DNA of 64,000 nt from Gammaproteobacteria bacterium (GCA_021156085.1 JAJNBC010000002.1:1-64000); one strand, 5' to 3'. Shown: positions 18,804-28,300, numbered from the stretch's first letter. Notes: generated by a model not told the origin, from the sequence alone. A program made the numbers and translations.

Positions 18804-20093
18804 ATGGCTAGAGGCATACGCGCTAGGTTCAACAGTTGGAAGAGAGAGTTCAGACTTGATGAGACAAACGAGAAGGATGAGTTGCGCAAAGGCTTTACTG
18901 AGCATAAGGAAGAGGAAAAAGCGATTTTAATTCAAGAGATACGAGAAAAAGAAAATGCCTATCTAGCTAGTGTCAATGCCCACAATGAAGCAAAAGAACT
19001 AAATGCCTCCAAACTACGCCGCGCGGGTGAAGTGGTTCCTGAGGTAGAGCAGGAAAAGCCTGCATACGGTCAATATGAACGGGACTTTGTGAGACAGTAT
19101 ATTTCTCAAGAAGTTCGAGCAGCCAACACCGTGGCAGAGTTGAATAAGATTTATGCTGAGCATGCAGATAGATTATATGTAAAGCAACATCGCTTTAATG
19201 AGCCCATCAAGAAACAATATACGAGAACTATGCGGCATTTGATTAATGCGCTCCGAAAAAGGGCAGAAGAGTTATATAAAGAAATACCAGAACACAAAGA
19301 GGGGCTGGACAAACATTATCCTCTTCCCTCGGAGCAGAAAAGGCAAGCGGAGCAACTCTTGCAATGCTTAGAAGCAGAGCGGTATGGGGACAGCCACTTC
19401 TCCGCGAGGGGTGAAAAAAGCAGGGACGATAACGCAGAGGGGGGTAATCTTACAGCCAAGTATGTCCTGCAGGATACGAAGCAGAAAGATTTTCTTACAT
19501 GGCTGCGAGAGCGAGAAGTAGAACTTCCAAAAGCTGAGTTTAATGCAAAGCACCATGATCAATGGGCTTGGAGGTTTGTTGTAGGTGGAAAGGATGCAAT
19601 TAAATATTTATTGCGGCCGGTACTGTGGGTATTCACTCCTCCTCAATATAATGCAGCACAAAAAGCCCATGTAAGAGCCCATTTGCGTGAGAAGATAGCG
19701 GATGCAAAAAACTTGCAGCAATTGCTTGATCTTTATAACCTTTACCAGGATACGGAGTTTGTCAAAGAGACAAGGCACTGCAGCTCTCTTTTCACTCGGT
19801 CTTACTCTACAACGAGAATAGAATTTTTAAACGCTGTACGAAAAAGAGCAGTGGCTATTTTGGATGGAGCAGAAAGCCCGCAACTTAGAGAGGAGGATTG
19901 GGCACTCCTACAGAAAAAAATACAAGAACGTGCTGACTTGCTTGCTCATGATCTATTCTCCAAGCGGCATGAAGGTTTGATTGGAGGTGCCGATCCCAAG
20001 TTAAGACTTCAGCTTGAAGCAACCCAATCAGAGGAGTGTGCGCTTGCAGCAAAATTAACAATGAATCCGCAAAGGGGTAGGGTGGTGGTCTAA
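18804..20093 (+). CDS. Repeat protein of unknown function, paralogue A
   Basis: I recognise no known family in this 429-residue, lysine/glutamate-rich protein without signal peptide or membrane segment. It contains two copies of an unnamed repeat of about 65 residues: about 95-160 (FVRQYISQEV...YVKQHR...LINALRKRA) and about 289-353 (HVRAHLREKI...FVKETR...FLNAVRKRA). The spaced pattern of hydrophobic residues and the shared ending N-A-x-R-K-R-A show that they are related. The start at 18804 follows from the promoter and a GGGG sequence upstream. The next gene is a paralogue. Such lineage-specific tandem proteins in this kind of bacterium are often secreted effectors; that is inference. Confidence 0.8.
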   Translation: MARGIRARFNSWKREFRLDETNEKDELRKGFTEHKEEEKAILIQEIREKENAYLASVNAHNEAKELNASKLRRAGEVVPEVEQEKPAYGQYERDFVRQYISQEVRAANTVAELNKIYAEHADRLYVKQHRFNEPIKKQYTRTMRHLINALRKRAEELYKEIPEHKEGLDKHYPLPSEQKRQAEQLLQCLEAERYGDSHFSARGEKSRDDNAEGGNLTAKYVLQDTKQKDFLTWLREREVELPKAEFNAKHHDQWAWRFVVGGKDAIKYLLRPVLWVFTPPQYNAAQKAHVRAHLREKIADAKNLQQLLDLYNLYQDTEFVKETRHCSSLFTRSYSTTRIEFLNAVRKRAVAILDGAESPQLREEDWALLQKKIQERADLLAHDLFSKRHEGLIGGADPKLRLQLEATQSEECALAAKLTMNPQRGRVVV

Positions 20094-20137
20094 TATTCAG
20101 AACGGGTGAGAATTTTAAAATTTTTGTAGGAGGGGTT

Positions 20138-21256
20138 ATGGGGTTATTCAGATTATTGCAGGAGTTTAGCCTGGGAAAGGAGAGGGGAGGAGTATTTGCT
20201 AGCTATTCTCAAAAACATAAAGTCAAATTCATGGAAGATATTCGAAAAAGGGAGGAAGAGTATATTAATAGTTTGCGTTCCCAGAAGGAAGTAAAAGAAT
20301 CAAATAAGAAAGCACGTGAAGCAGCTAAGAAAGCAAACTCGCTAGAAAGAAATATTCCGCTGGTTCCTCCTTTAACTGACAAACCTAAATATGGCTCCGA
20401 CGAGCGTGAGTTTATTAGGCAGTATATTTCAGAGCAAGTTAAGAAGGCAAAGACGATTGATGAGCTTAATGAAATTTTTTCTGAGCATTCAGATAGGTTG
20501 TATGTGAAGCAACATCGTAGAGCAGAACCCATAGATCAGTACCGGAAATATACTAAAACAAAGATACATTTGATCAATGCCCTAAGAAAACGTGCAGAAG
20601 AGATATTTACCTTGCCAACCGCAGAGGCTGAACTTACTAGCAGCTATCCTATTGGGGAGGAGGAACACAAGGCGCACGACGTCCTTAATAATAAATACCC
20701 GAAAGGTTTTCTTAGCATGTTGTTAGATTACGAAATAAAACTTAAGAATGCTCCTTTTAATGATAAATGCCATGACTCCTGGGCCTCCAGGTCAATTGGT
20801 GGTGTAGTGAAATCTTTATTGAGACCGCTACACTGGCTTTACCGTCCTGCCGTTTATACTAAAGAACAAAAAGCGCAGGTGAGAGCGCATTTGCTTAAAG
20901 AAATAGACAAAGTGAATGACATCCAGGCGTTGCTTGCGCTTTGCAATCTTTACCAACATGCTAATTTTGTTACAGAAACAAGAAGCCGCACTTCTTTATT
21001 CACTCGCTCTTATTCTACAACTAGAATAGAGTTTTTAAACACTGCGAGAAAAAAAGCAGATGCTCTTATGCAAGACGAGGGAATAGATTTAGACCGCGCT
21101 AAGATACTGCTTGATCACGATATTTTCTCAGAGCGGCATGAGAAGCACGGGGTTCATTCTTTCCCTAGAATTAAGCTTAAGCAAGTTTACTCAGATCATT
21201 GTGCAAAGCAAGAAAGAGATGCAATAAGAGAAGCAGGCGCGGTCGCCGTTGCCTAG
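20138..21256 (+). CDS. Repeat protein of unknown function, paralogue B
   Basis: The 372-residue product is a tandem duplicate of the previous gene. Shared blocks include RQYIS, SDRLYVKQHR versus ADRLYVKQHR, HLINALRKRAEE and the strongly conserved SLFTRSYSTTRIEFLN. It too has two copies of the roughly 65-residue repeat, at about 92-157 and 247-312. It lacks a segment of about 50 residues present in paralogue A before the second repeat. The ribosome binding site AGGAGGGG is strong. It lies 44 bases after paralogue A, probably on the same transcript, and is followed by a clear terminator. No known function. Confidence 0.82.
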   Translation: MGLFRLLQEFSLGKERGGVFASYSQKHKVKFMEDIRKREEEYINSLRSQKEVKESNKKAREAAKKANSLERNIPLVPPLTDKPKYGSDEREFIRQYISEQVKKAKTIDELNEIFSEHSDRLYVKQHRRAEPIDQYRKYTKTKIHLINALRKRAEEIFTLPTAEAELTSSYPIGEEEHKAHDVLNNKYPKGFLSMLLDYEIKLKNAPFNDKCHDSWASRSIGGVVKSLLRPLHWLYRPAVYTKEQKAQVRAHLLKEIDKVNDIQALLALCNLYQHANFVTETRSRTSLFTRSYSTTRIEFLNTARKKADALMQDEGIDLDRAKILLDHDIFSERHEKHGVHSFPRIKLKQVYSDHCAKQERDAIREAGAVAVA

Positions 21257-21316
21257 TAGGATATTTGGGTATATGTTAGTTTCTATGGATAGTAGTAGGC
21301 GCAAAATGTAAAATCG

Positions 21317-21352
21317 CCGGAAAGAGCTCGACTTTTTCCGGTCTTCTTTTTT
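21317..21352 (+). terminator. Rho-independent terminator after the repeat-protein pair
   Basis: Stem CCGGAAA / TTTCCGG with an 11-base loop, followed by TCTTCTTTTTT. It ends the two-gene unit and separates it from dprA. Confidence 0.85.
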
Positions 21353-21609
21353 CTCGTGTGTATCATAAGTGTGCCGTAATTCTAGTGAGTACCTCCCCTC
21401 TTTCTCAACCATCACCCTAAAAAAACTGCAGTCTGTTGATTTGACAAAGAAAAGAGCTTTTTCTGCATTTTTTGCGAGAGGGAGTTTTTAAATCTTTTGC
21501 TTAGATCCTTTTTATGCTTCAGTAAGGCAGTAAAAAGCCTACCTCCTCCTCTCGCAATACCGATGCAAGACAATTTTTGGTGAAAATTTTATATGGTGTA
21601 AGGATAAAA
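21353..21609. other. Intergenic region upstream of dprA
   Basis: Beyond the terminator there is about 250 bases of AT-rich sequence before dprA. It should hold the promoter of the long dprA operon, but I cannot pick out a convincing -35/-10 pair. No gene or RNA is apparent. Confidence 0.4.
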
Positions 21610-22725
21610 ATGAATTCTGAATTACTAGCTCAACATCCTGAGTCTCTTTATTGGCTAGCTGCGGCGCGCCTACCTTCTATAGGGCCTATTTTATTTCATC
21701 GTTGTTTAGAATTGTTTAGCGATATCCAAACTTTTTTTTCTGCTTCTGTCACAGCATTAGAAGCAGCAAATTTTTCTCCTAATCAAATTGACTCTATCAA
21801 AAATCCAGACTGGCATCAGGCAGAAAAAGATTTAATGTGGTGTGAAAAAAATAATTGCCATCTTATTACATTCGTTGATTCTCATTATCCTCCCTTGCTA
21901 CGCGAAATTCCTTCTGCTCCTTTAGTGCTTTATGTACGTGGCGAACTTGCTTTACTCAAGCAATCTCAAATAGCCATCGTAGGGACTCGCAATCCCACGC
22001 CTACAGGACGAGAGCTTGCACATCACTTTGCTTATACTTTAGCAAAAGCAGAATTATCTATTACAAGCGGCTTGGCTTTGGGCATTGATGCCGCCAGTCA
22101 CCGTGGCGCTTTAAGTGCAGGCGGTAAAACAGTGGCGGTGTTTGGGACGGGATTAAATACTATTTACCCTGCTTCTCATTGTGCATTAGCGCAAGAAATC
22201 TTAGAGAAGAAGGGCGCACTCATTTCTGAATTTTCTCCTTATGAACCTCCTAGAGCTGCCCATTTTCCTCAGCGCAATCGTATTATTAGCGGGCTTAGCG
22301 TGGGGGTGCTGGTGATTGAAGCTGCTATGCGCAGTGGTTCACTTATTACCGCCCGCTATGCGAATGAACAAGGCCGCGACGTGTTTGCGGTACCGGGCTC
22401 TATTCATAATCCGCTGGCTCGCGGTTGCCACCATTTAATTCGCCAGGGTGCGAAATTAGCGGAAACAGCCGAGGATATTGTAGAAGAATTAACCCATTTA
22501 AGGGCTATAACAGTACCGATAAAGACTATCACTCAGACAAAAAACCATGCTAAACTCGCCCCTCCTCTACGGGCATTACTTGTACACATTGGCTATGAGG
22601 TTACCGCGTTAGATACTATTATGATGCGCAGTGGATTGACGGCAGGGGAAGTTTCCTCCATGCTGTTATCCTTAGAATTGCAGGGTTTTATTAGAACAAT
22701 GCACGGCGGATACCAACTAACATAA
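21610..22725 (+). CDS. dprA: DNA-processing protein DprA
   Basis: DprA binds incoming single-stranded DNA in natural transformation and loads RecA. The 371-residue protein has the Rossmann-like core with IVGTRNPTPTGREL, TSGLALGIDAASHRGAL and FGTGLNTIYPASH, and a C-terminal winged-helix domain from about residue 310. I chose the ATG at 21610, with AAGGA just upstream, over the TTG at 21577. dprA-smg-topA is a widespread gammaproteobacterial order. Presence of dprA alone does not prove competence. Confidence 0.96.
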   Translation: MNSELLAQHPESLYWLAAARLPSIGPILFHRCLELFSDIQTFFSASVTALEAANFSPNQIDSIKNPDWHQAEKDLMWCEKNNCHLITFVDSHYPPLLREIPSAPLVLYVRGELALLKQSQIAIVGTRNPTPTGRELAHHFAYTLAKAELSITSGLALGIDAASHRGALSAGGKTVAVFGTGLNTIYPASHCALAQEILEKKGALISEFSPYEPPRAAHFPQRNRIISGLSVGVLVIEAAMRSGSLITARYANEQGRDVFAVPGSIHNPLARGCHHLIRQGAKLAETAEDIVEELTHLRAITVPIKTITQTKNHAKLAPPLRALLVHIGYEVTALDTIMMRSGLTAGEVSSMLLSLELQGFIRTMHGGYQLT

Positions 22726-22736
22726 AATGGATACCT

Positions 22737-23204
22737 ATGTTTGAAATACTCATGTTTTTATTTGAAAATTATTTGGACGACACAGCCGTCCTGAAAATAG
22801 ATAATGATGCTATCATGCTTGAGCTGGAAAGAATTGGCTTTGATCGGTATGAAATTAATCGTGCTCTTAATTGGCTAAATGGTTTAATCCAATTTCAACA
22901 AACTGTAGCACCTAGCCATCAACTCACTCCTCTCTCCATTCGTCACTATATGCCTGAAGAAGCAGAGCGTTTAGGAGTAGAAGGGCGTGGTTTATTATTG
23001 CATTTGGAACAAATTGGGGTCATTGATCCCATTACACGTGAAATGGCAATTGATCGAATTATGGCATTAGATTACAGGGAAGTGGACTTAGGACGCATCA
23101 AATGGGTGATATTGATGGTTCTCTTCAACCAGCCAGATAAAAAATCTGCATTAACATTAATGCAAGATATGGTCTTGGCTGATGCATTTGATGTTTTACA
23201 TTAA
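22737..23204 (+). CDS. smg: Smg family protein (DUF494)
   Basis: A 155-residue protein beginning MFEILMFLFENYLDD, the hallmark of the Smg/DUF494 family, and containing the conserved segment RIKWVILMVLFNQP. The function of this family is not established. The place between dprA and topA is the conserved one. It starts 11 bases after the dprA stop and lies 15 bases before topA. Confidence 0.95.
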   Translation: MFEILMFLFENYLDDTAVLKIDNDAIMLELERIGFDRYEINRALNWLNGLIQFQQTVAPSHQLTPLSIRHYMPEEAERLGVEGRGLLLHLEQIGVIDPITREMAIDRIMALDYREVDLGRIKWVILMVLFNQPDKKSALTLMQDMVLADAFDVLH

Positions 23205-23219
23205 GGAAAATAGTTTGAT

Positions 23220-25514
23220 ATGTCGAAAAATCTAGTCATTGTAGAATCTCCGGCTAAAGCAAAAACCATTAAAAAATATTTAGGTAAGGATTTCAGTGTG
23301 ATGGCCTCTTATGGTCATGTACGAGATTTACTACCTAAAGAAGGTGCAGTAGATACTGCACATAAATTCAAAATGCATTATGCGCTTATCGAAAAAAATA
23401 CTAAACATGTGACAGCGATTGTTGCAGCGATGAAAAAAGCCGATACACTTTATTTGGCAACGGATCCTGATCGCGAGGGCGAAGCCATTTCTTGGCATGT
23501 CCAATGTATTTTAGAAGAGAAAAAAGCATTAAAAAATAAAGCTTCACATCGAGTGGTATTTCATGAAATTACACACGCCGCTGTCAAAGCTGCCATTGAA
23601 CATCCACGTACTATTTCTATGGATTTAGTGAATGCACAGCAAGCACGTCGCGCCTTAGATTATTTGGTGGGCTTTAACTTATCTCCCTTGCTTTGGCGAA
23701 AAATACGCCGTGGTTTGTCTGCTGGGCGTGTGCAAAGTCCTGCGTTACGTATGATTGTGGAGCGTGAAGAAGAGATTGAAAAATTTGTGAGCCAAGAATA
23801 TTGGAGTATTGTTGCTCAAGCCACCGCTATCCAGTTGCCATTCACAGCAAAACTGACTATTTATAAGGGTAAAAAGCTGGAGCAATTTTCTATTGCAACA
23901 GCAGAACACGCAGAAGAAGTGAAAGCTCAATTGCTCAACGCTGCACAAGGAAAATTACGTGTTGTTAAGGTTGAAAAAAAGCAGCGTAAACGCAATCCTG
24001 CAGCGCCTTTTACTACTTCTACTTTACAACAAGAGGCGGCACGCAAATTAGGTTTTACTGCACAACGTACCATGCGTACTGCGCAGCAGCTTTATGAAGG
24101 TATTGATATAGGCGGCGGGGCGATCGGTTTAATTACGTATATGCGTACTGACTCAGTGCATTTGGCGGATGAAGCCATGACAGAACTTCGTCGTTTTATT
24201 GGCAGTCGATATGGTAAAAACCAATTACCTGATGAGCCTCGTGTTTATAAAACTAAGGCGAAAAATGCCCAAGAGGCGCATGAAGCCATTCGTCCTACGT
24301 CTGTCTTGCATTTGCCGGAAAATGTAAAAGAGTATCTTAATGCAGAACAATTCAAACTCTACGATTTGATTTGGAAACGGACCCTTTCTTGTCAAATGAT
24401 CCACGCAACCATTAATACTGTTTCTGTGGATTTAAGCGGAGGAGAAGGTCATCTTTATCATGCAACAGGCTCAGTTATTGCTGATCCTGGGTTCATGCTC
24501 GTGTACAAAGAAGATAGCGATGATAAAAAAGCGGATCAAGATGAAGAGCGTATTTTGCCGCCTTTAGCGGAAGGCGATGTAGTGGATCTGAATACCATTG
24601 AATGCTATCAACATTTCACCGAGCCTCCTCCGCGTTATTCCGAAGCCACCCTGATCAAGACACTCGAAGAATATGGCATTGGACGGCCTTCCACGTATGC
24701 CGCTATTATTTATACCTTACAACATCGTGAATATGTTTCGTTGGAGAATAAACGATTTAAACCCACCGATGTGGGCCGTATTGTCAATAAATTTTTAACC
24801 CAGCATTTCACTCAGTATGTGGATTATGATTTCACTGCAAAATTAGAAGATGAATTAGATGCGGTGGCGTGTGGGGAAAAAGAATGGGTTCCTTTGCTAA
24901 CAGATTTCTGGAAGCCTTTCAAGCATTTGGTCGAGGAAGTATTAGAAACAGTGAAACGCAGTGATGTGACACAAGAAGCGCTAGATGAAGCATGCCCGCA
25001 ATGTGGTAAGCCCTTATCTATTCGTTTAGGTCGGCATAATCGCTTTATAGGTTGCACTGCTTATCCTGAATGTGATTACACTCGCAGCGTAGATGAAGAC
25101 AAAGAAAATGCAGTGACGGCAGAGGTAGTGGAAGGTAGAACATGCCCTCAATGTGGCGGTCCTTTGCAATTGCGAACAGGGCGTTATGGAAAATTTATAG
25201 GTTGTAGCAGTTATCCTAATTGTAAATTCATTGAATCTTTACAAAAACCCGTGGATACCGGAGTGGACTGTCCTGAATGCAACCAAGCTAAAATGTTAAA
25301 ACGTAAATCTCGTATGGGCAAAATATTTTTTTCTTGTGCACGTTATCCTGATTGTAAATATGCTGTTTGGAATGAACCTGTTGACCAAGCTTGTTCCTCT
25401 TGTGCATGGCCTATACTCACTATTAAAATTACGAAGAAACACGGCACAGAATTAGTTTGCCCGCATAAGCCGTGTACTTTTAGTAAGCCTATGGATATTA
25501 AAGAAGCGGAATAA
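23220..25514 (+). CDS. topA: DNA topoisomerase I
   Basis: TopA relaxes negative supercoils by cutting one strand. The 764-residue protein has the TOPRIM domain at the start (VIVESPAKAKTIKKYL, DPDREGEAISWH), the active-site tyrosine in ITYMRTDSV, and four C-terminal cysteine units: three of the usual CPxC...C(x)YPxC type (beginning CPQCGKPL, CPQCGGPL and CPECNQAK) and a fourth, divergent one (CSSC...CPHKPC). The length is near that of other proteobacterial TopA proteins but shorter than the 865 of E. coli. It is followed after five bases by the arnC-like gene, so a housekeeping gene and an envelope-modification gene share a transcript. Confidence 0.97.
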   Translation: MSKNLVIVESPAKAKTIKKYLGKDFSVMASYGHVRDLLPKEGAVDTAHKFKMHYALIEKNTKHVTAIVAAMKKADTLYLATDPDREGEAISWHVQCILEEKKALKNKASHRVVFHEITHAAVKAAIEHPRTISMDLVNAQQARRALDYLVGFNLSPLLWRKIRRGLSAGRVQSPALRMIVEREEEIEKFVSQEYWSIVAQATAIQLPFTAKLTIYKGKKLEQFSIATAEHAEEVKAQLLNAAQGKLRVVKVEKKQRKRNPAAPFTTSTLQQEAARKLGFTAQRTMRTAQQLYEGIDIGGGAIGLITYMRTDSVHLADEAMTELRRFIGSRYGKNQLPDEPRVYKTKAKNAQEAHEAIRPTSVLHLPENVKEYLNAEQFKLYDLIWKRTLSCQMIHATINTVSVDLSGGEGHLYHATGSVIADPGFMLVYKEDSDDKKADQDEERILPPLAEGDVVDLNTIECYQHFTEPPPRYSEATLIKTLEEYGIGRPSTYAAIIYTLQHREYVSLENKRFKPTDVGRIVNKFLTQHFTQYVDYDFTAKLEDELDAVACGEKEWVPLLTDFWKPFKHLVEEVLETVKRSDVTQEALDEACPQCGKPLSIRLGRHNRFIGCTAYPECDYTRSVDEDKENAVTAEVVEGRTCPQCGGPLQLRTGRYGKFIGCSSYPNCKFIESLQKPVDTGVDCPECNQAKMLKRKSRMGKIFFSCARYPDCKYAVWNEPVDQACSSCAWPILTIKITKKHGTELVCPHKPCTFSKPMDIKEAE

Positions 25515-25519
25515 GAAAA

Positions 25520-26461
25520 ATGATAAAGCCGTATTTAAGCGTGGTAGTGCCCGTCTATAATGAAGCAGATAATCTTGAAAATCTCTATTCACGCTTAATT
25601 AGTGTGCTAGATAAATATGGTAAATCTTACGAAATTATTTTAATTAACGATGGTAGCCGTGATACGACAGAAGCTATTCTAAATGATTTATATCAAAGAC
25701 GTCCGGATCATATTCGCGTCGTGCATTTTAACGGCAATTTTGGCCAGCACATGGCAATTATAGCTGGGTTTGAACGTGTGCGCGGTGATATTATTATTAC
25801 TTTAGATGCGGATTTACAAAACCCGCCAGAAGAAATTCCTAAATTAGTCGAAGCCATTGAAACCGGTCATGATTATGTTGGCAGCATTAGAAAAAATAGA
25901 CAAGATACGTGGTTTCGTCGACAAGCTTCTCGCCTCAATAATCTTATTCGTGCACGTATTACGGGCATTGTAATGACCGATCAAGGCTGTATGTTAAGAG
26001 CTTATAAGCGGCATGTGATTGATGCAGTTGTGGCTAGCAGAGAATCTAGCATTTATATTCCGGCACTTGCTTATAGTTATGCGAGCCACCCTATTGAAAT
26101 TGAAGTGGAGCATCATGCTCGCGCTGCCGGGGAATCGAAATACAGTTTATATAAATTATTACGGTTGAATTTCGATTTGATGACAGGGTTTTCGCTGGTG
26201 CCCTTACAATTATTTACTATTTTTGGCATTGTCGTATCTTTGTTAAGTACTTTATTCGTCGTTTATTTATTTTTCCGGCGTATTTTTATAGGCCCAGAAG
26301 CTGAAGGAATGTTTACACTTTTTGCCATTGTTTATTTTTTATTTGGGGTGACTCTCATGGGGCTGGGCATTGTGGGTGAATATATTGGTCGTATTTATAA
26401 AGATGTACGCCAACGGCCTTTTTTCATTGTGCGTGAAACAAAAGAAAAAGAAATTAGCTAA
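25520..26461 (+). CDS. arnC: ArnC-like undecaprenyl-phosphate aminosugar transferase
   Basis: A family-2 glycosyltransferase of 313 residues that follows ArnC (PmrF) closely: VVVPVYNEADNL, the catalytic region ITLDADLQNPPEEIP, SIRKNRQDTWFRRQASRLNN, QGCMLRAYKRHVIDA, and two C-terminal membrane segments ending LGIVGEYIGRIYKDVRQRP. ArnC moves formylated 4-amino-4-deoxy-L-arabinose to undecaprenyl phosphate at the inner membrane, for lipid A modification and cationic-peptide resistance. The neighbours are a deformylase and a formyltransferase, which fits. The aminotransferase ArnB, the ArnA dehydrogenase and the transferase ArnT are not in this window. Confidence 0.88.
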   Translation: MIKPYLSVVVPVYNEADNLENLYSRLISVLDKYGKSYEIILINDGSRDTTEAILNDLYQRRPDHIRVVHFNGNFGQHMAIIAGFERVRGDIIITLDADLQNPPEEIPKLVEAIETGHDYVGSIRKNRQDTWFRRQASRLNNLIRARITGIVMTDQGCMLRAYKRHVIDAVVASRESSIYIPALAYSYASHPIEIEVEHHARAAGESKYSLYKLLRLNFDLMTGFSLVPLQLFTIFGIVVSLLSTLFVVYLFFRRIFIGPEAEGMFTLFAIVYFLFGVTLMGLGIVGEYIGRIYKDVRQRPFFIVRETKEKEIS

Positions 26462-26468
26462 GCATGTT

Positions 26469-27371
26469 ATGCTAGAAAAAAAGATCGCGATTAAAATTGA
26501 TGTAGATACGGATCGAGGTACGCGTATAGGCGTGCCTCACTTATTAGAATTATTTTCTGATTTGGCTATTCCCGCCACTTTTTTATTTTCTTTAGGGCCA
26601 GATAATACCGGCCGTGCCATTAAGCGTTTATTTCGTCCTGGTTTTTTAAAAAAAGTCAGTCGCAGCGGCGTGGTGCGTATCTATGGTATACGCACATTAT
26701 TAAATGGCCTTTTATTACCTGGCCCTCATATTGGTAAGCGTAATCAAAATATCATGCTTGAAGCTTATAAGGCAGGACATGAGGTGGGCATTCATTGTTA
26801 TGATCATATTCGTTGGCAAGATGGCTTAATGAAGATGAAAAAAAATGAGGTGGAGGCTGAATTTGAAAAAGCGTTCAAAGAATTTAAACGCATTTTCGGT
26901 TTCTCGGCCAAAACAGCGGGTGCAGCAGGTTGGCAAGCGAATGCATTCAGTTTGGCGGCATATGATGAGGCAAAATTATTTTATGCAAGTGATGCTAGAG
27001 GCAGTCACCCTTTTTATCCGCGCATAGGGGAGACAATTTTTAAAACATTGCAAATTCCAACTAATTTACCTACTTTAGATGAATTATTAGGGCGTCCCGA
27101 TTACCCTCTGGCTACCTTAGCGGATTTTTATTTGAATCGTTTAGTTGAAAATACCGTGAATACCTTTACCGCGCATGCTGAAATTGAAGGTATGCGTCAT
27201 TTATCTTGGTTTAAAGATTTCTTACTCAAAGCCAAAGAGCAACATATTAAATTCATTAAAGTCGAAGATATTGCACGGCAATGCTTAGATCATCCGGCAG
27301 ATATTCCTATTTGTGATTTAGTGCAAGGTGAAGTGGATGGTCGCAGTGGGACGATGGCTGTACAAGCATAA
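26469..27371 (+). CDS. arnD: ArnD-like polysaccharide deacetylase/deformylase
   Basis: This 300-residue NodB-fold hydrolase has the ArnD opening IDVDTDRGTRIGVPHLLELF (metal ligands D-x-D) and TFLFSLGPDNTGRAIKRL, then VGIHCYDHIRWQ with its two His residues, and TNLPTLDELLGRPDY. ArnD removes the formyl group from undecaprenyl-linked Ara4N. NaxD of Francisella, a close relative, deacetylates a galactosamine instead, so the substrate is open. The start is taken as the ATG at 26469; earlier in-frame codons lie inside arnC. It lies seven bases after arnC. Confidence 0.88.
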   Translation: MLEKKIAIKIDVDTDRGTRIGVPHLLELFSDLAIPATFLFSLGPDNTGRAIKRLFRPGFLKKVSRSGVVRIYGIRTLLNGLLLPGPHIGKRNQNIMLEAYKAGHEVGIHCYDHIRWQDGLMKMKKNEVEAEFEKAFKEFKRIFGFSAKTAGAAGWQANAFSLAAYDEAKLFYASDARGSHPFYPRIGETIFKTLQIPTNLPTLDELLGRPDYPLATLADFYLNRLVENTVNTFTAHAEIEGMRHLSWFKDFLLKAKEQHIKFIKVEDIARQCLDHPADIPICDLVQGEVDGRSGTMAVQA

Positions 27372-27379
27372 GGAAAAAG

Positions 27380-28300
27380 ATGAATATATTTTTATTTCTA
27401 GGTTCGCGTCGTGGGCATGCGGTACTCAAAAAGTTAATGGAGGCTAAAGCCACTATAGGTGGTATTTTATGTTTAGTGGAAGATCTCCATGAAGAGATTT
27501 ATCACCCCCAAATAACCACGATTGCAAAAGAACATGGGATTCCTTTATTTTACTCGACAGAAGTGAAAACATCAGACTATCCTGCTGTGTTAAAAAAAAT
27601 AAATCCCACTATTGCATTTGCCATAGGTTGGCGTTATTTAATTCCCAAAGAAGCCTATACCATCCCAAAGAAAGGTACTTTGATTTTACACGATTCGTTG
27701 TTGCCGACTTATCGCGGTTTTGCTCCAATGAATTGGGCCATAATTAATGGCGAAACCAAAACCGGGGTGACATTATTTCATATTGCTGAAGGCGTTGATT
27801 GCGGTCCTATTGTTGACCAGCTTGAAACAGATATTAGCTTACAAGATACAGCTAGAACAGTGGACGAAAAAATAATAGGATTATATGAAAAAATTATTAT
27901 TAAAAATTTACCTGCTTTCACAGAAGGAAGAGTAAAAGCAGTTATTCAAAATGAAGCTTTGGCCACCTATACTTGTAAACGCACTCCTGAAGATGGTGAA
28001 ATTAACTGGCACCATTCTGCGCTTCAAATTTATAATTTAATTCGTGCATTAACCCATCCTTTCCCCGGGGCTTATACGACGCTTCGAGGTAAAAAAATAT
28101 GGATTTGGGCAGCTTCGTTGCCTGTGCAGCAAGTTCGGTATATCGGCTGTGTGCCCGGCCGTATAATTGGTAAACGGGGTGACAAAATAGAGGTTTTAAC
28201 CGGAGATGGCGTGTTGCAGCTGAGTCAATTACAATTTTTGGGCGAAGAAGAAAAATCTGCCGGGGAATTTTCCGTGAGTGTCAAGGACACTTTTTCTTAG
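27380..28300 (+). CDS. Stand-alone sugar N-formyltransferase-like protein (ArnA N-half relative)
   Basis: The 306-residue protein has the formyltransferase fold of ArnA's N-terminal half and of methionyl-tRNA formyltransferase, with a C-terminal FMT-like domain (EDGEINWHHSALQIYNLIRALTHPFPGAYTTL). His104 and Asp140 of the catalytic triad are kept (LILHDSLLP, EGVDCGPIV), but the position of the catalytic Asn102 of ArnA is Ile. The decarboxylase half of ArnA is absent. Placed after arnC and arnD, it probably formylates, or once formylated, the amino sugar used by the pathway. Because of the missing Asn, activity should not be assumed. Confidence 0.8.
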   Translation: MNIFLFLGSRRGHAVLKKLMEAKATIGGILCLVEDLHEEIYHPQITTIAKEHGIPLFYSTEVKTSDYPAVLKKINPTIAFAIGWRYLIPKEAYTIPKKGTLILHDSLLPTYRGFAPMNWAIINGETKTGVTLFHIAEGVDCGPIVDQLETDISLQDTARTVDEKIIGLYEKIIIKNLPAFTEGRVKAVIQNEALATYTCKRTPEDGEINWHHSALQIYNLIRALTHPFPGAYTTLRGKKIWIWAASLPVQQVRYIGCVPGRIIGKRGDKIEVLTGDGVLQLSQLQFLGEEEKSAGEFSVSVKDTFS

